Source: Drosophila pseudoobscura (lineage: Eukaryota; Arthropoda; Insecta; Diptera; Drosophilidae). Taken from it: 64,000 nt of DNA. Location of the stretch: positions 57,861,869 to 57,925,868 of the forward strand of contig NC_046683.1 of the NCBI RefSeq assembly GCF_009870125.1, read 5' to 3'. Made by a program: the position numbers and the translations under genes. A model generated the notes under the pieces. The model was not told where the DNA came from and made no database searches. It worked only from the letters and a program-made list of their open reading frames with translations. This document shows, in pieces, positions 1 through 12,000 of the stretch (the stretch's first letter is position 1; each line of letters opens with the position of its first letter).

Positions 1-1
1 C

Positions 2-148
2 CCCTCGCTGCACTCGGTCGAGATGCGGCCCAATGTGCTCCTGGCGCGAGAACAGCAGGAAGGCGGCGGTAAAGGCAGGCCCATTCCTCACGGCACACGC
101 GATTTTGTCTTGTCGGTCTTTCCATCGCACCAGACACCAGAATCCTGA
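2..148 (+). CDS. Probable C-terminal end of an unidentified gene cut by the left edge
   Basis: A plus-strand frame is open from base 2 to a TGA at 146-148, giving about 48 residues. The first 70 bases use codons typical of Drosophila genes (CTG, GTC, GAG, GTG, CAG) and read PSLHSVEMRPNVLLAREQQE. The later part is less codon-biased and could be intronic if the GGTAAAG near 70 is used as a donor. I do not recognise the protein. The opposite strand is also open here (roughly 276 to 1, without an ATG), so a divergent minus-strand exon is an alternative. The plus reading is preferred for its codon use in the GC-rich first part. No clear AATAAA follows before the next gene. Confidence 0.35.
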   Translation, partial: PSLHSVEMRPNVLLAREQQEGGGKGRPIPHGTRDFVLSVFPSHQTPES

Positions 149-488
149 AGACGCTGTCCAAATGCCGTTTTCTTCCTTTATCAATTGTTTTTCTGGTGGC
201 TGAGGCAGGGCGGAGAATTGGGAGTAACCCCCACAATTGAGATGGCAGTGCTTCGATAAATCGCGACAGCTGATCGCTAGTGGTGGTTATAAAATTGATA
301 TATCCGATATACCGGAGTGAGAACCGAGTTGGCAACACCGAGCGTCCCCCGATAACACACAGTCATCGTCAGCTGTCGAAACTATTTTTTTCTGGAAAAA
401 CAAACCTCAGGCTAAATTTTCCGTAACCTTCCCTTCCGACCAAAAAGCAGTGGTACACACATAACCATAATCGAAAAGAAGCAGAAAC
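149..488 (+). promoter_or_regulatory. Short intergenic region, promoter and 5' UTR of the UBXN4-like gene
   Basis: About 340 bases with no supportable coding sequence. On the minus strand, the sequence near 305-313 reads CGGTATATCGG, reminiscent of the CGGTATAT motif seen at other promoters in this window, but it is a single weak match. No TATA box or initiator can be assigned with confidence. The region must contain the start of the downstream mRNA, whose ATG is at 489. Confidence 0.4.
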
Positions 489-2814
489 ATGAACTGGCAT
501 TCGGGCAACATAGCGGAAGCCGTGGCGGAATCCAAATCCAAAAATGCCATCTTTGTCGTGTTTATACAAGGTATGGCACTTGGGAGGAAATCCTCCAGCA
601 CAGCACAGCAAACATTCATTCACGCACCACGTCATCGTCAATAATCAATTCGTTTACTCCATTCACTCCCCTCCCCTAGGTGAGAACGAGCTGTCCAGCA
701 AGCTGGAGCGATTCGTGGACGATCAGCAAGTGCGCTCCCGTCTAGAGACCTCGGACTTTGTGGCCATCAAAGTCCAAGGCAACAGCACAGCCTATGGCCA
801 GTTCATGTCCCTCTGTAAGTACAGCCCTTGCAGTCAATGCTCCACGGAACTCATTCGATATCATTGTCCTCGCAATCCTTTAGACAAAGTCGTACCCATT
901 CCTTCAATCTTCTTTATTGGCAAATCGGGCACACCGCTGGATGTGGCCACTGGCATCATTGGCAGTGCCGAGGACCTGGTCGCCAAAATCGACAAAGTCC
1001 TTGTCCTGTCAGGTAAACGGGAGGAGAACCAGCAGGCCGCCACTAGCAACAGCAGTCGCCCCTCACCCAGTCGAGAGACAAAGTCGCGAAAAATGGCCGG
1101 AGCCGATGACACGGCAAGTGAAAAGGCCCAGCAACCCAAAACAGATGAAGTGCCGCAAGCAACCAGTCTCGCCAGCAAATCAACTACTTCGACACCGGCG
1201 CTAGACAGCAGTTCGACAGCCGCCCCCGAGAAGCCCAGCGTTTCGTCTAAAACTGGGGCTGAGCCTCCAGATACACCAGTAGTCGGATCCACAATCGCCG
1301 CAGGAGACAATAAGAACCCCTCGACGACTTCGGCGGGGGTTCGGCCGTCGCCCCCATTGCCCGTTCAGACATCGGCTTCTGCAGAGTTGCTGACTTTAGT
1401 GGGCTCCGGTTCAAGTTCCTCTCAGCCTGCCACAGCTGCCTCGGCAGCAGTATCGGCACCGGCCGAGCCGACACCGACACCGACACCGGCCGAGCCGACA
1501 CCGACACCGACACAGCAACAGCCAACCGACTCTTCCGTGCGGATGGCTGAGATACAGAACAGACAGGAAGAGAAGCGCCGCGAGCAGGAACAGGAGCAGG
1601 AGCAACGACAGAAGAGGGAGAGGGAGAACACGCTAAGGCGTCGTCGAGAGGGAAAGGAGGCCCAGACCCAGGAGGCGCTCACCAAGGAGCAGGAGCTTAA
1701 AAATATGCAGGTAACGGCAGAAGAGAGCAAAAATTCTTTAAATCTGTAAATTCACACTCCTGTCATTTCGAAGGAACGCATTCGGCGCAATCGGCAGGAG
1801 GAGCAGGAGACTCGCGACCGCATTCGCGCCCAAATCGCAGCCGATCGGGCGGAGCAGGTGCATCGCGTGCTCCCAGATGACGACGTCCACATCGCAACGA
1901 ACTCGAGCGCAGCGACCGTCATGTCCGACTCGTTTAGCTTCGCGGATCAGACGCGTCTGCAGATCCGTCTGCCCGATGGCGTGCAGCGCACCAAGTCCTT
2001 CCCGATCGGCGCTCTGCTCGGCACCGTTCGCATCTACGTGCGGAATGAGCTGCTGTCGGGCACCGATAGGCGCGACTTCACTCTGGCCACAAGCTACCCC
2101 CGGCGGGAGTTCCGCACAGAGGATGAGGTCAAGACCTTGCTAGAGCTGAATCTGGTGCCCAATGCCGTGGTGCTGGTCCTGACCAAGGAGCAGGTCAACC
2201 GCGTGGTGCGCACCGGGGGCTCGTTGATGTCCATGCTGACCACTGTGATGTGGGCGATGATTACGCCGGCAGCCAAGGCTTTCGATTACATCCGCAAGAA
2301 TGGATGGCGTCCGATTTCGCAGCAGGTCACCGTGATGCTGGCCAACGTTCGCTGGCCAGGTCGTGACGGCGGTGCCAATGTGGTCCTGGTCCAGGGCGAT
2401 GCGTGAGTACTCAATAATGTGATTGAAGGATTGATTTGGCATTTCGTAACCCGTTGTTCTCGCAGTGCCGCTCGCCGAAACATGGATATGTTCTCGATGC
2501 GCCCCATGCCGGCGCCAGGCCTCAACCCGCAGCCGGCGCCAGAGGCACCCGAGACAGAATCAACCACACCGCCAGCGCCAGCCTCGCCGGGAACAGGAAA
2601 CGATGCTGCTGGACAGCAACCTGCTCAGACGCCACCCACAGTGCTGGCGCATGCCACGACCCAGGCACAGGCTCAGGAACAGCAGTTCCAGGCGCGACCG
2701 GGGGGATACCAGGCACCGCGCTATGGGAATGCCAACATACGACGGCTGCACGACGCGAAGGACGACAAGGACAACAAGGCCACCTACAACGGCAACTCCA
2801 CGCAGCAGCAATAA
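489..2814 (+). CDS. UBX domain protein 4 (UBXN4/UBXD2/erasin) homologue
   Basis: Five exons: 489-570, 680-814, 884-1710, 1774-2402 and 2466-2814. Together they make 2022 nt and encode 673 residues with consistent phases. The N-terminus (MNWHSGNIAEAVAESKSK) matches the UBXN4 thioredoxin-like UAS region. Then follow a Ser/Thr/Pro-rich linker with a TPTPA repeat, a charged Glu/Arg/Gln coiled coil around residues 325-380 and a UBX domain at about 404-488 (starting FADQTRLQIRLPDG). A hydrophobic segment at about 497-517 is the expected ER-membrane hairpin, and a Pro/Gln-rich tail ends the protein. In animals UBXN4 recruits p97/VCP to the ER for ERAD; that role is inferred from family. The ATG at 489 was chosen because it begins the conserved N-terminus. 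It is convergent with the RNase T2 gene downstream. Confidence 0.9.
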
Positions 2815-3419
2815 AATAAGGAAGAAGGAAGGAACAACGAAGGACTCGATAGACATCAGCCTACTGCATAACCTGTTACAACAAAATTAATATAAATATT
2901 TAACTGAAAGTCAATCAGACAATATTCCAAATATTAAGTCGTGTTTAATTGAACAAATGTCGTAGGGCTATGGTTATCCTTAAGAGTTAGGGGCGTAAGG
3001 GGAAAGGGGGCCACTGATCTTGCAGAGATCTGGATGTGGGGGATGGGCTTCTGGGGAGATGTGAAACAAACTATGAGGATGATGAACAAATAGCCCTTGT
3101 CTTGAGGTTTTGTCTTTTTTATGGGCTCACAAAAGGAAAAATTCCCTTAATTTGATGATTTGCTATATATGTATTTCCTTCTATACACAATAAATACCAC
3201 TTGGATTTCGGGTTACGCCTCGCCGCAGTGCAGACTCCTCCACCGGGAGGAGAGTAGTGTCAGGAGAGGGTGTAAGGGTGTAGTGAGAAAACTAATAGGA
3301 GTCAACAAGTCCTCCTAAGGCGCGCCCCTTCGTCTTCCCAAAGGGAGTGCAATCCCAAAAACTAAGTCTATACAAAATATAAGATCATTTCTTCCAATCA
3401 ACTTTCAATCCACGGTTCA
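2815..3419. other. Convergent 3' UTR region between the UBXN4-like gene and RNaseX25
   Basis: No coding sequence is evident. On the plus strand AATAAA occurs at 2810-2815, overlapping the upstream stop, and again near 3189-3194. On the minus strand the only good candidate poly(A) signal I see is ATTAAA near 2943-2948. If it is used, the RNaseX25 3' UTR would run about 470 nt and overlap the end of the neighbouring transcript. Confidence 0.5.
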
Positions 3420-4773
3420 TTACAGGGTGAACCACATAAGAAACTGGAGCAGCTTGTATACGTTCACCAGCGGGAACTTCCATTCACGCTTGCGCTGGAG
3501 CGGCGGCACCAGACTGGGGTAGTGGACCAGGCTGCTGATGTGGCAATTGGTGGTCACATTGCCACCCGGATACTTGATGGAGACGGCATCGCCCAGCTTG
3601 ACCCCGTCACAGTCGATCAGCTCGAGGGACTTGTTGAAGCAGATGCGGATCTCCGAGAGATAGCTAATCTCGTGCTTCGTATCGAAGAGGCAGTGGATGG
3701 AGGGATTCTTGCCGAGCGCCTTCACGATGGCATTGTTGATGGCCGTGACCGTGTTGTTCGAGTCGGGGTGGATGTCCGAGGCGTCCAGGATGCGCGACAT
3801 GATGTACTGCTCCCGCCAGCTGAGGCCCTGCGCAAAGTACTTGAGCTCGTCGTCCAGCTCCTCGATGAGCATGGCGCAGGTGCCGTGCTTTTGCCACTCG
3901 TGCTTCCACAGCCACTCCTGCGACGTGGCCCCCTTCAGGTCCGGCCAGAAGGTCTCCAGCCGATTCGATATCCCATCCAGCTTGTCCACATCGAACTCCG
4001 CCGACTTGTTGCAGAACGAGGGCCCCAGGGAGCCCAGCTTGGTGGGCCAGATGCCGTGTATGGTCCAGAACTCCTTCTTCTGCGGCAGCGAGCACTCCTG
4101 CGATGGGTTGTCCTCGCGCCAGTGATAGCAGGTGGTCACCGGCCATTGCTGCGTGAAGATCAGCACATCCCAGTTGTGGTCGTGGACGCGCTGATGCCTC
4201 TCCATCGCCCGCGTTGGATCGTCTAACAGTCCGGAGACATCGAAGGGATACAAGGAGTCGTCATCGTCATCGCCATCGCCATCGTCACTGTCACTGCCAT
4301 TGTCGGGCAGCGTTTGCCTTTGTGGCTGCCTTTCCACAACACCGGAGGTTGATTCATCGGAATCCGATATGTCGTCGTGGGCACTGTAATTGATACCCAA
4401 ATGAGTAATTGTATAGATTTTGTTTGCTTTTCTTTGTCGCGTTGCTGTCGGCTGAGCGAAGGGGGTTACTGGGTCAACCTTGAACTTGACGCCCGCGCCT
4501 CCCCCTCGCTCCTACAGTGTGTGCAGGTGTGCAACAAAGGATTGGGACTCCATCGAAACTGGTTCACCATTGACATTGAGTGCTTGTCGTTGAGGGGGTG
4601 TTGGAGTCCAAGAGGGACGTGCGATTCCAGGTCTCCCTCTTCGGCCCCACGCAACCAAAGAACAAACTCGAAGTTTCTTCCACTTTCTCCTTAGGGCACA
4701 GGACTCACCTCAGTGGGGCCACGAGAAGGCAGCCGAGAAAAACTATCACTAGTGCAATTTGCTGGCTCTGCAT
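3420..4773 (-). CDS. RNaseX25: Secreted RNase T2 family ribonuclease
   Basis: Two exons on the minus strand: 4773-4709 (ATG at 4773-4771) and 4383-3420, giving 342 residues. The first exon encodes a classic signal peptide (MQSQQIALVIVFLGCLLVAP), and the joint codon is Ser22. The mature part starts with a Ser/Asp-rich acidic stretch. Both RNase T2 catalytic motifs are intact: CAS I FWTIHGIWP with the catalytic His near residue 131, and CAS II EWQKHGTC with His near 188. Several Cys and Asn-X-Ser/Thr sites fit a secreted or lysosomal glycoprotein. T2 enzymes cleave single-stranded RNA through 2',3'-cyclic phosphates. Length and architecture fit Drosophila RNaseX25. An in-frame ATG inside the intron would give a leaderless protein and is rejected. 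The 5' end lies about 56 bp from repeat copy A. Confidence 0.92.
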
Positions 4774-4828
4774 TTTTTTTTTTAATGCAGTTTTTTTTGT
4801 AAATAATAAATAAACTACGCAGCCATTA

Positions 4829-5576
4829 ATATACCGTCCGACCCTCTGAAGTATACCGAAACATACCGCCTCATTTGAAAAATATACCGTAAATATACAG
4901 ACGAGCTCAAGTTCTATTATACATATTCCTCGTTTTTGATATTCCGACGAATATTACTAGCTATATAGCACATTAAGCCGTGCCCACCAAATTTTATCCG
5001 ATTAATGAATCAATTTTCTACTTGATCGGTTAGTTTTTAGTCCTTGCTTTTATTGTATTTTGACTAAAACAAGGTTTAAACAAAATAGTTCAACGAAAAC
5101 AACAGTCGCAATGTTGCTGGTATTTGAAGACATGATGCGTGTATAGCCCTTTGTACACCCTATATCGGTAATTTTTATATGAAGATCAAACGTAATTTAT
5201 TAAGACCTTTTCAAATTGATATTCTTTAGACATATTCAAGTACATAATTAGTATCTTGTATATATTTATGTCGATCCTGATACCTACTGAGCCTTGGAAG
5301 ACAAACGTATTCACAGTTCCATAACATTCATTTCCTCCAGGGTATGTGTGCATGGAATTAGCAACATGTTTGTGTATGGAATTGGACTCATTGTTGCAAA
5401 AGCGAAACTGCGGCGAATCGGGTATTGCTATATTTCAAGCTATATAGATTTACCCATTCAGCTTTATCATAGATAAATGCATTTTCTACAAGATTGTTTC
5501 TTTAAATTGCTTGTAAGTATTTTATTTTGACCAAAAAATGGGTTTCAAGTAAATGTTGCCGCAACATTGTGTATGG
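4829..5576 (+). mobile_element. Dispersed repeat, copy A (near full length, about 750 bp)
   Basis: This stretch matches the reverse complement of 54213-54966 almost base for base along its whole length, with scattered substitutions and small indels. Shorter relatives lie at 39728-40120 and 51022-51268. It begins ATACCGTCCGACCCTC next to the RNaseX25 5' end, with several ATATACCG blocks, and ends GTGTATGG. It is AT-rich. I see no long reading frame, no transposase and no clear terminal inverted repeat. It is therefore an unclassified, probably non-autonomous element. A Helitron-like or MITE-like (SGM/DINE-1 type) origin is only a hypothesis. Confidence 0.7.
4831..4905 (-). promoter_or_regulatory. 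Motif-6-like promoter module of RNaseX25
   Basis: Read on the minus strand, the end of the repeat contains GTATATTTACGGTATATTT, further CGGTAT(G/A)TTT copies and GGGTCGGACGGTAT. The last lies about 58 bp upstream of the RNaseX25 ATG. CGGTATATTT resembles Drosophila core-promoter motif 6 (KTYRGTATWTTT), known from housekeeping promoters. Transcription from here is inferred from position only. Confidence 0.5.
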
Positions 5577-5800
5577 AAAGGGACTCATTGCTGCCAAAGC
5601 GATCTGCGGCGAACTGCGGCGAACTCAAATTCGATTCAAAAAACGACCAATTCTTTGTTCCGTTGAATAATACTATCTATATAGAACATTTAGCCATGCC
5701 CACTCAATTTTATACGATTAATGAATCAATTTCCCTACAAGACAGGCTAATTTTAACAACCCCATTTCACTGGTTTGTTTATATAATTAGGTTTAAACAA
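5577..5800 (+). repeat. Second, partial unit of the same repeat in tandem with copy A
   Basis: GGACTCATTGCTGCCAAAGC near 5580 repeats the GGACTCATTGTTGCAAAAGC of copy A. The block around 5683-5740 (CTATATAGAACATTTAGCC, then an ATTAATGAATCAATTT match) repeats the interior near 4960-5015. The unit is scrambled and lacks the promoter-like end, so copy A looks like a composite of at least two insertions or a rearranged pair. Confidence 0.5.
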
Positions 5801-8800
5801 TAAAAAATTAGTTTTTACATGGTAACTACATGCTACATATAGGTTTTTAAAAAATTGAGATTTCGATGGCACTGTCCAACACTAAAATACCCTCAGCGAT
5901 TATGGAGCACTCCTGCTATCGCTATCGATACATAGGGCGGCAGTAGTTTGAAATTTCAAATTGAAACAAATCAAGAGAATTGTATGCTTCATTGAATGCT
6001 GCCAAATAAAAACCGATTCATCAAGTTTATAGCCAAAAAAAATAGAAAAATACCTCGATTCGTTGATAAACCCCAACATTTTTTCTACTGATTGCACGAA
6101 CACGCTCCGGATTTATGAAATACTTCGCCAGCTAGTCTGCCCTGTTCTCTATTTCATGGTCTTGAAAATCCCCCTTTACAGGCTGATAAGAAGCTCAGCC
6201 CAGAGCTCGAGCTGTTGCTGTTGCTTTTGCTCTTCTTTTTTAGTCATCCAACTTTAATTAGTGACAACGATAATTACACATTGCGATACCTCATATGTAC
6301 TTCTTGTTGTTGTTGTTGCTGCTGCTGCTGTTGGTGATGTCTTTTATCTTCGGGCATGACATGACATGCAGCCAAACACCAAACGACTTCTGTTGAAAAA
6401 CCAATGACTACACTCGTACGCGTACAGCAATAGGAACAAAACAGAACAGAATAGAACAGAACAGCAAATCAATGACAAGCTCGACAATACACAAGAATTG
6501 CTTAGCAATTGATTATTGCTTAACTGTACTTTGTACTTTTTGATGATCCCCACACATCCACACAATCTACGGGAATGGAATTTATTTACTTATACGGGGT
6601 AAAGGGTAGGGTAGGCTGAGGGGTTGGTCAGGTAAGTGGGCCAGCTGTCTGCATTCCAGCCTCATGTCATGGGGCGAAACTTTCACACTTAATGCTCCAA
6701 TGACTCCAAGGATTGTGGATGAAGAGGGGGCTATTAGGTTCCAATTGAGGTGGAACCCCACGCCCCAAAAAATAGCTACTCTTTCAATATCATTCGATTA
6801 AACCATTCCTCCGGCCGAACCCATTCCTTGTCCCCCATTTGGCATTTGTTCAATTAGTTCGATTCGGGGGCGATAAGACTCATTTACATGACGAACGTAG
6901 GCACTTCTAATCTTTCGGAACCCCTTGGCTCCCCCCACGGCATTAGCCAAACAAATTCCGGCTCCTGTCTGGGGATTTTATCAACAACATTTGTGATTAT
7001 TTTCATGTCATGTTTTTGTAAGCCACACAGAGCCGTGGACAGGCCGGGGCAGGGAGCGGGCTTGTGTGGGGAGCTTTTATGCTGATTTCGTGTGGGGAGG
7101 GGACTTTTGTTTGATGACAAATTAATTTAATAATAACAGCTGCAAAAACATTTTGTAATCAATTTTTCCGGATCCCGCACTTTGGCAGCAACAATTATCC
7201 ACGATGTACAATCAATTAATGTTGTTGCTGCCCGAATGATACTTGACGTGAGGCCTTCGGATATTTGTGGACGCGCGTATATATATGGTTTTCGCTTTCA
7301 CTCGACTTTCATTGGGTGCGAGAATAATTTTCAAAAATTGTTTCCTCCCCCTCAAGAAGTTCTTTTGGCCATCAAACGACATCATCATCATTATCATCAT
7401 CATCATTATCATCATCAGCGCAAGAAGCATCGCATAGCGGGGCAGCATCATCTTTCATCTTTTTTTTTTGTGGGGTAGGCAGACGCCATTATGCTCTCTC
7501 TCTCTCTTTCTTCATCTCCACAGCGTCGGCGCAGGAGAAAGAGAGAACAAGGGAAAGCCAGAGAGAGAGAGAGGGAGAGAGAGAGAGAGCGAAGCTCTGG
7601 TGGGTGGAGCCAAGAGGCTTATGTATATATGTATCGCATATATGTAGAGCAAAGTTTGAGTGGATTTTTGGGGTAGGGTAGTCCGGAGTCCGGTAATTGC
7701 TTCAATTTGGCGTACATATCCGCATCCGTTTTTGCCAGTCAAGTGGCTGACGAGCTTCCCCTTACGCCCTCCCTCCCTTCCTTCCTTCTCCTTTACTTCT
7801 CTTTTTGGGATGCTTCTTTCCTTTTCCTTTCTCCTTTCGCCGTTTCGTTCCTCCCTTCGCTGTTTTTGTGCAATTGCTGTGTAACTGGCATGAGAATGAT
7901 AATTGTAGCAATTATAATATTAAATTGGGAGATCATGGCTCACAGGGTTTCCTCCCCTCCCCCCACCCCACGCCCAACCTCCAGGCCTGGCCCTCGGGAG
8001 CTGGTTTTTATGTAGCATACTTTTTTGCTGCCACTTCTCTTTCTCTCTCTGTCTCGTTGTCTCTGTCTCTCCAGTCACTCCCTGGAGGTAAGGCAGTGGA
8101 GAATCCAATGTGGGTTGGATTTTTTACTCTAGACTGCTGTGTATTTTGCCGGATTTGTTTGTTAATTAGAATTCTAGCGTTGAAATTAAAATGCTCACTC
8201 CAACGGGGCTGCTGGGAAAACGAGAAGGAGCGATGGAGCGATGGTACGATGGAGAGCTGTGCGGAAAAACTTCCGACTAGTTTTTCAGGGCGTTGGCTGT
8301 GTGCAGCAGCTGTATAGCCCTGTAGCATAGGAGGTTCTTTCACTTTTCTGTTCTGTTTTATTTGTCAGTCTTTTCTCTTAATTACTGCAGTTTATTTTCT
8401 AAGTGAGACTAATTAACAGGCAATTCGTAGCATTGCGGCACATTTTACTCCTTTTTTTGCTGTCCGACTCGTAGAGGGGGCGGATGTGTGTGTGTGGGTG
8501 TGGCTGTGGCTATGGGTCTTGGTGTGTGTGAGAGTGGTCAACATTTTTGGCTAGTTAGTTGGTTGTGATAGCATTGGACTTGAAACTCGTGTGTTGGCAT
8601 TAAAAAACTTTCACATACTCGTACATACAGTATGCACGGAATGTCATGCCGAATTCCAAACTTTGGTATGGGTCCAATTAGTTTGTCAGCTTGAGCTTTC
8701 GTTACAGTATGTGGAGGAGAGGAAGGACACACTGTGAGTAGTTTGCTGATTTCAATTTGAATTCAAATTTGAATCTAAGGCTTAATTGGCTAGCAGTGTT

Positions 8801-9000
8801 GGACAACACCTGTTGCTGGTGTGTGCTCGATTGTCGATTGTCTCGATCGGAAAGATCTGAGAATTGATGACAAACGTGTCCTTTATGGTAATAAGTAACA
8901 CTCTTAAGCCATAAATCAAAGCCTTGAATGCCTGCCATCAGCTGTAGCTGGTCTATACAGAACACTGAAGTATTTATACGTTTCCCATTGATGGGAAGCT
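5801..9000. other. Non-coding block: microsatellites and pyrimidine tracts
   Basis: No reading frame here has plausible codon bias or a recognisable protein. The block holds a TTG/CTG run at about 6304-6333, a CAT run at about 7378-7419, a CT tract followed by a GA tract at about 7489-7594 and C/T-rich sequence at about 7760-7860 and 8036-8075. The lowercase background is mixed AT and GC, typical of fly intergenic DNA. It lies between RNaseX25 and exex and may hold exex enhancers. Confidence 0.5.
5923..5930. promoter_or_regulatory. Isolated DRE (TATCGATA)
   Basis: A perfect palindromic DRE/DREF-binding octamer. No gene I can support starts nearby: the only open frames here are short and unrecognised. 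It may be chance, an enhancer element or the promoter of an unseen transcript. Confidence 0.3.
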
Positions 9001-12000
9001 AATTCGGCCAGCCCCGACAGCCCCGCCAGCACCACTTCAGTTAACTAGCCCACAAATTTACGTTATTAGTGCAACATTAGACGCTCGGCTAATTATCCAC
9101 ACTGTCTGAGGCGCAAAAAGCTCGCTTAACCTCCACCTCTGGAGCATTACACTGGCACCACACCATTTCCGTGCCAGCAACAGTCCACCACCATTTAAAT
9201 GGCGCCCATTTTCTCCATCCCCATCCACCCATCCACCCACCCACCATTCCCATGCCATAAAACATGGCGCACACACACACACACACACACGCACACAAAG
9301 CGGAGCACAACCCTCGCACGTTAATGAACGTCAAATTCACTTAATTCCAACTTTAGCCATGAATTAAGCACGACAAATGGACGCTTATCGTGGAGGGAGA
9401 GCGAGAGGGAGAGGTAGAGGTAGAGACTGGGATCAGAGTGAAGTGGTGGGTGGAGCAGCCAGCGCCAGGGATAAATAAGCACAAAGACGTGCCACGAGAC
9501 GGAATATTTTCTGCTGAAATGGGATCCAACCAGAGACCGAGAGAGAGAGAGAGCGAGAGAGTGATAAAGAGACACAGATCCAAACAATAAGTAAATGTGC
9601 TTTTATGGCTCTTAATTAAGGCAATGATGGGGTGTTTTAATACGTTTGCCAAATGTTAAATGACAAACTGCCAGAGCAGTCGTTCCACGAGTATATGTGT
9701 GTGTATATATAGTATGTATGTATGTATATAGAGCCGCTGCCGATGTACAGTATCCACCATCCACTGGAAGAGCCGTTAATGAAGCTGCTACCAAAAGCGG
9801 TTTCGCTCTCCCACTCCCACCCACACTCTCTCCTTCTCTATCTGTCTCTCTTGTTTCTTTTTTTTTTATAATTTCCTCGCCGTTTTGGCTGTAAATTGTT
9901 CCCTGCCTTCTCCGCCTTTGACTAATTACTTACCGACTCCCCTCCCAGTCCCAGTTCCTCCCCAGTCGATAGATTTATGACGCCCACTGTACACTTGGCA
10001 TCCGTAATGAGCAATTCCAGATGACACTCACTCTGTGCCCCGTACTCTGTACTCTGTACTCTTCACTCCACAATGGATCTGCCCATTAACATGAGGCAGA
10101 GCACGAAAGGATGTAGGGATATCCCTTACCTTTTTACGAGTGCGTCTCCTCTTAAGTCGGACGTGAATTTTATGATTTGTAAATGTTTGTGTTGCCAAGT
10201 TTATGGCTACATTTTTGGCCAAAGACCGGGGATCGAGGACCGAAGGAGACCGAAAACTGCCCCAATTTGTGGACAGCATTGAAATCTTTATGTGCGATTA
10301 CGAGTATATATCGTAAAAATCAGTGTGCCACACATAAAAAGCCACTAAATGCGCCATTTGCAAGGCTGGCAAAAATAACATTTTCAACACTTTTTGGCTT
10401 TTGGTTTTTGGATTAATCAAATGTTTTACAACCCGCCGCACGAGGGATACAACGACTCGGGTATTCTATCTATTATTGTATTCCCCCCTCTCTCTCTCAC
10501 TCTCTGTCTCCCTCTATTCCCCCCACCCCTTCTGTATCATTTAGTCGAAATTAGTATGCCACGCACGTTCCAGAGCATGAAAAAAGGAAACAAAACAAAA
10601 CAAAACAACAAAAAACAAAAGCAGCAACAAAGCGGAAACGGAAAAAGAGCAGAGCAAAAAAATGGTAGCTTTTGTTGTTGTAGTTGTTGTGGCTGTTTGT
10701 TCGCTCTCGTTTTTTTATGATTTATTTATATATTCAAAACAAATGCAATTGGGTTTATTACACATCAATAAGCTCCATCGACCGACCGACCATCCTACCA
10801 TCCGACCATCCTACCATCGGACCCATCCGACCACCAAAGCACAAAATTTGCGGTGCGTTTGCCACACGAAACATTCGATGGATTTACATGGACTCCGCCG
10901 TACCCGCAGGAGTATCCATGCATATATCCATGACAAGCACAAACGTGATCCAAATTATGGATGATTGTGGATCAATGCTTAGAATATCAAAGCCATTTAT
11001 AGATTGAGAGATTAAAGACCAAGAGTTCCTGTAATCGAGACATTTTTCCTTAGTACTTTTGTGGCTGGTGCCAAGAATGTGCTTCGATTTGTCAGGGGAC
11101 AGCTTGGACAGTTGTCCAAACAAGCAAATCGCAGTCACAGTCGCAGCTCCACACACATCACACGCTTCTATATGCTCCAGGGAGCAGCCCCTTCTTAAAG
11201 GCCAATGGAGGGAGGGTTCTCTGCGGGATGGTGTGGGGGGTGGGTGTGAGTGTGGGTGTGGGTATGGGGATGCTACGGCTATAAAGAGGAGTATCCTTCC
11301 AACCGCAAAGAGGCAATGCGAGGCAATTCCAAATGTGTGTAAACAGGCAAATAGCACGCGTTGTCATATTTCAAGAAAACAGCAGCAAGAACAAGAACAA
11401 GAACAAGAACCAGAGGAGGCACTTTGAAGGACTTGGAGATTATGATTTGTTTTGCTTGCCGCTTAACGAGCACATGATACAACACAACGACTCCCCAGCA
11501 CCCACCGCCCCCATCCCATAAGTATGCTAAGCATGTATCCTGCGAGTGTGTGTGTGTGTGTCCTTGCCCCCCCAGCCCCCTCTTTTTTGTTGAGTAATTT
11601 CATCTTGACAGAAGACAAATTTTTACAGATTTGTTAGAATTTGTCAGCCGAAGGATTGTTTGTCTTTTCTTTATACACGAGTAACGTACGAGTGTGAGTG
11701 TGCGTGTGAGTATGTATGCAAATAAAGATTTGCACTTAAGAGAGATACAGTTGTACATATCTGAAGATGTTTATGGGAGCCAAGAATGGCTTGGCATGGA
11801 ATTGCTGACATCATGTTTGAAAATTGCGTAAGAAGGAGGCTCTGACATTGATTTGACATGAACCCTCTGAACCCTCTGTACCCTCTGTACCCTGCGTACC
11901 CTTTGTACCCTCTATACCCTCTGAACCTCGAAAGCATAACAAATTGGTTTGTTTTTCCTTCGGCCTCAATCAACCCTGGGAAAAGTGTTTTCTTAACCCT

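Noticed and set aside
3522-4226. 234-codon plus-strand frame opposite RNaseX25
   Set aside because: Shadow of the RNase T2 exon. The minus-strand product has both catalytic motifs.
4384-4400. Start of RNaseX25 at an ATG within the intron (MGINYS)
   Set aside because: The spliced upstream exon supplies a proper signal peptide with matching phase and donor, so the intronic ATG is not the start.
7378-7419. CAT repeat encoding a His run
   Set aside because: A microsatellite in non-coding DNA. The surrounding frame lacks coding signals.
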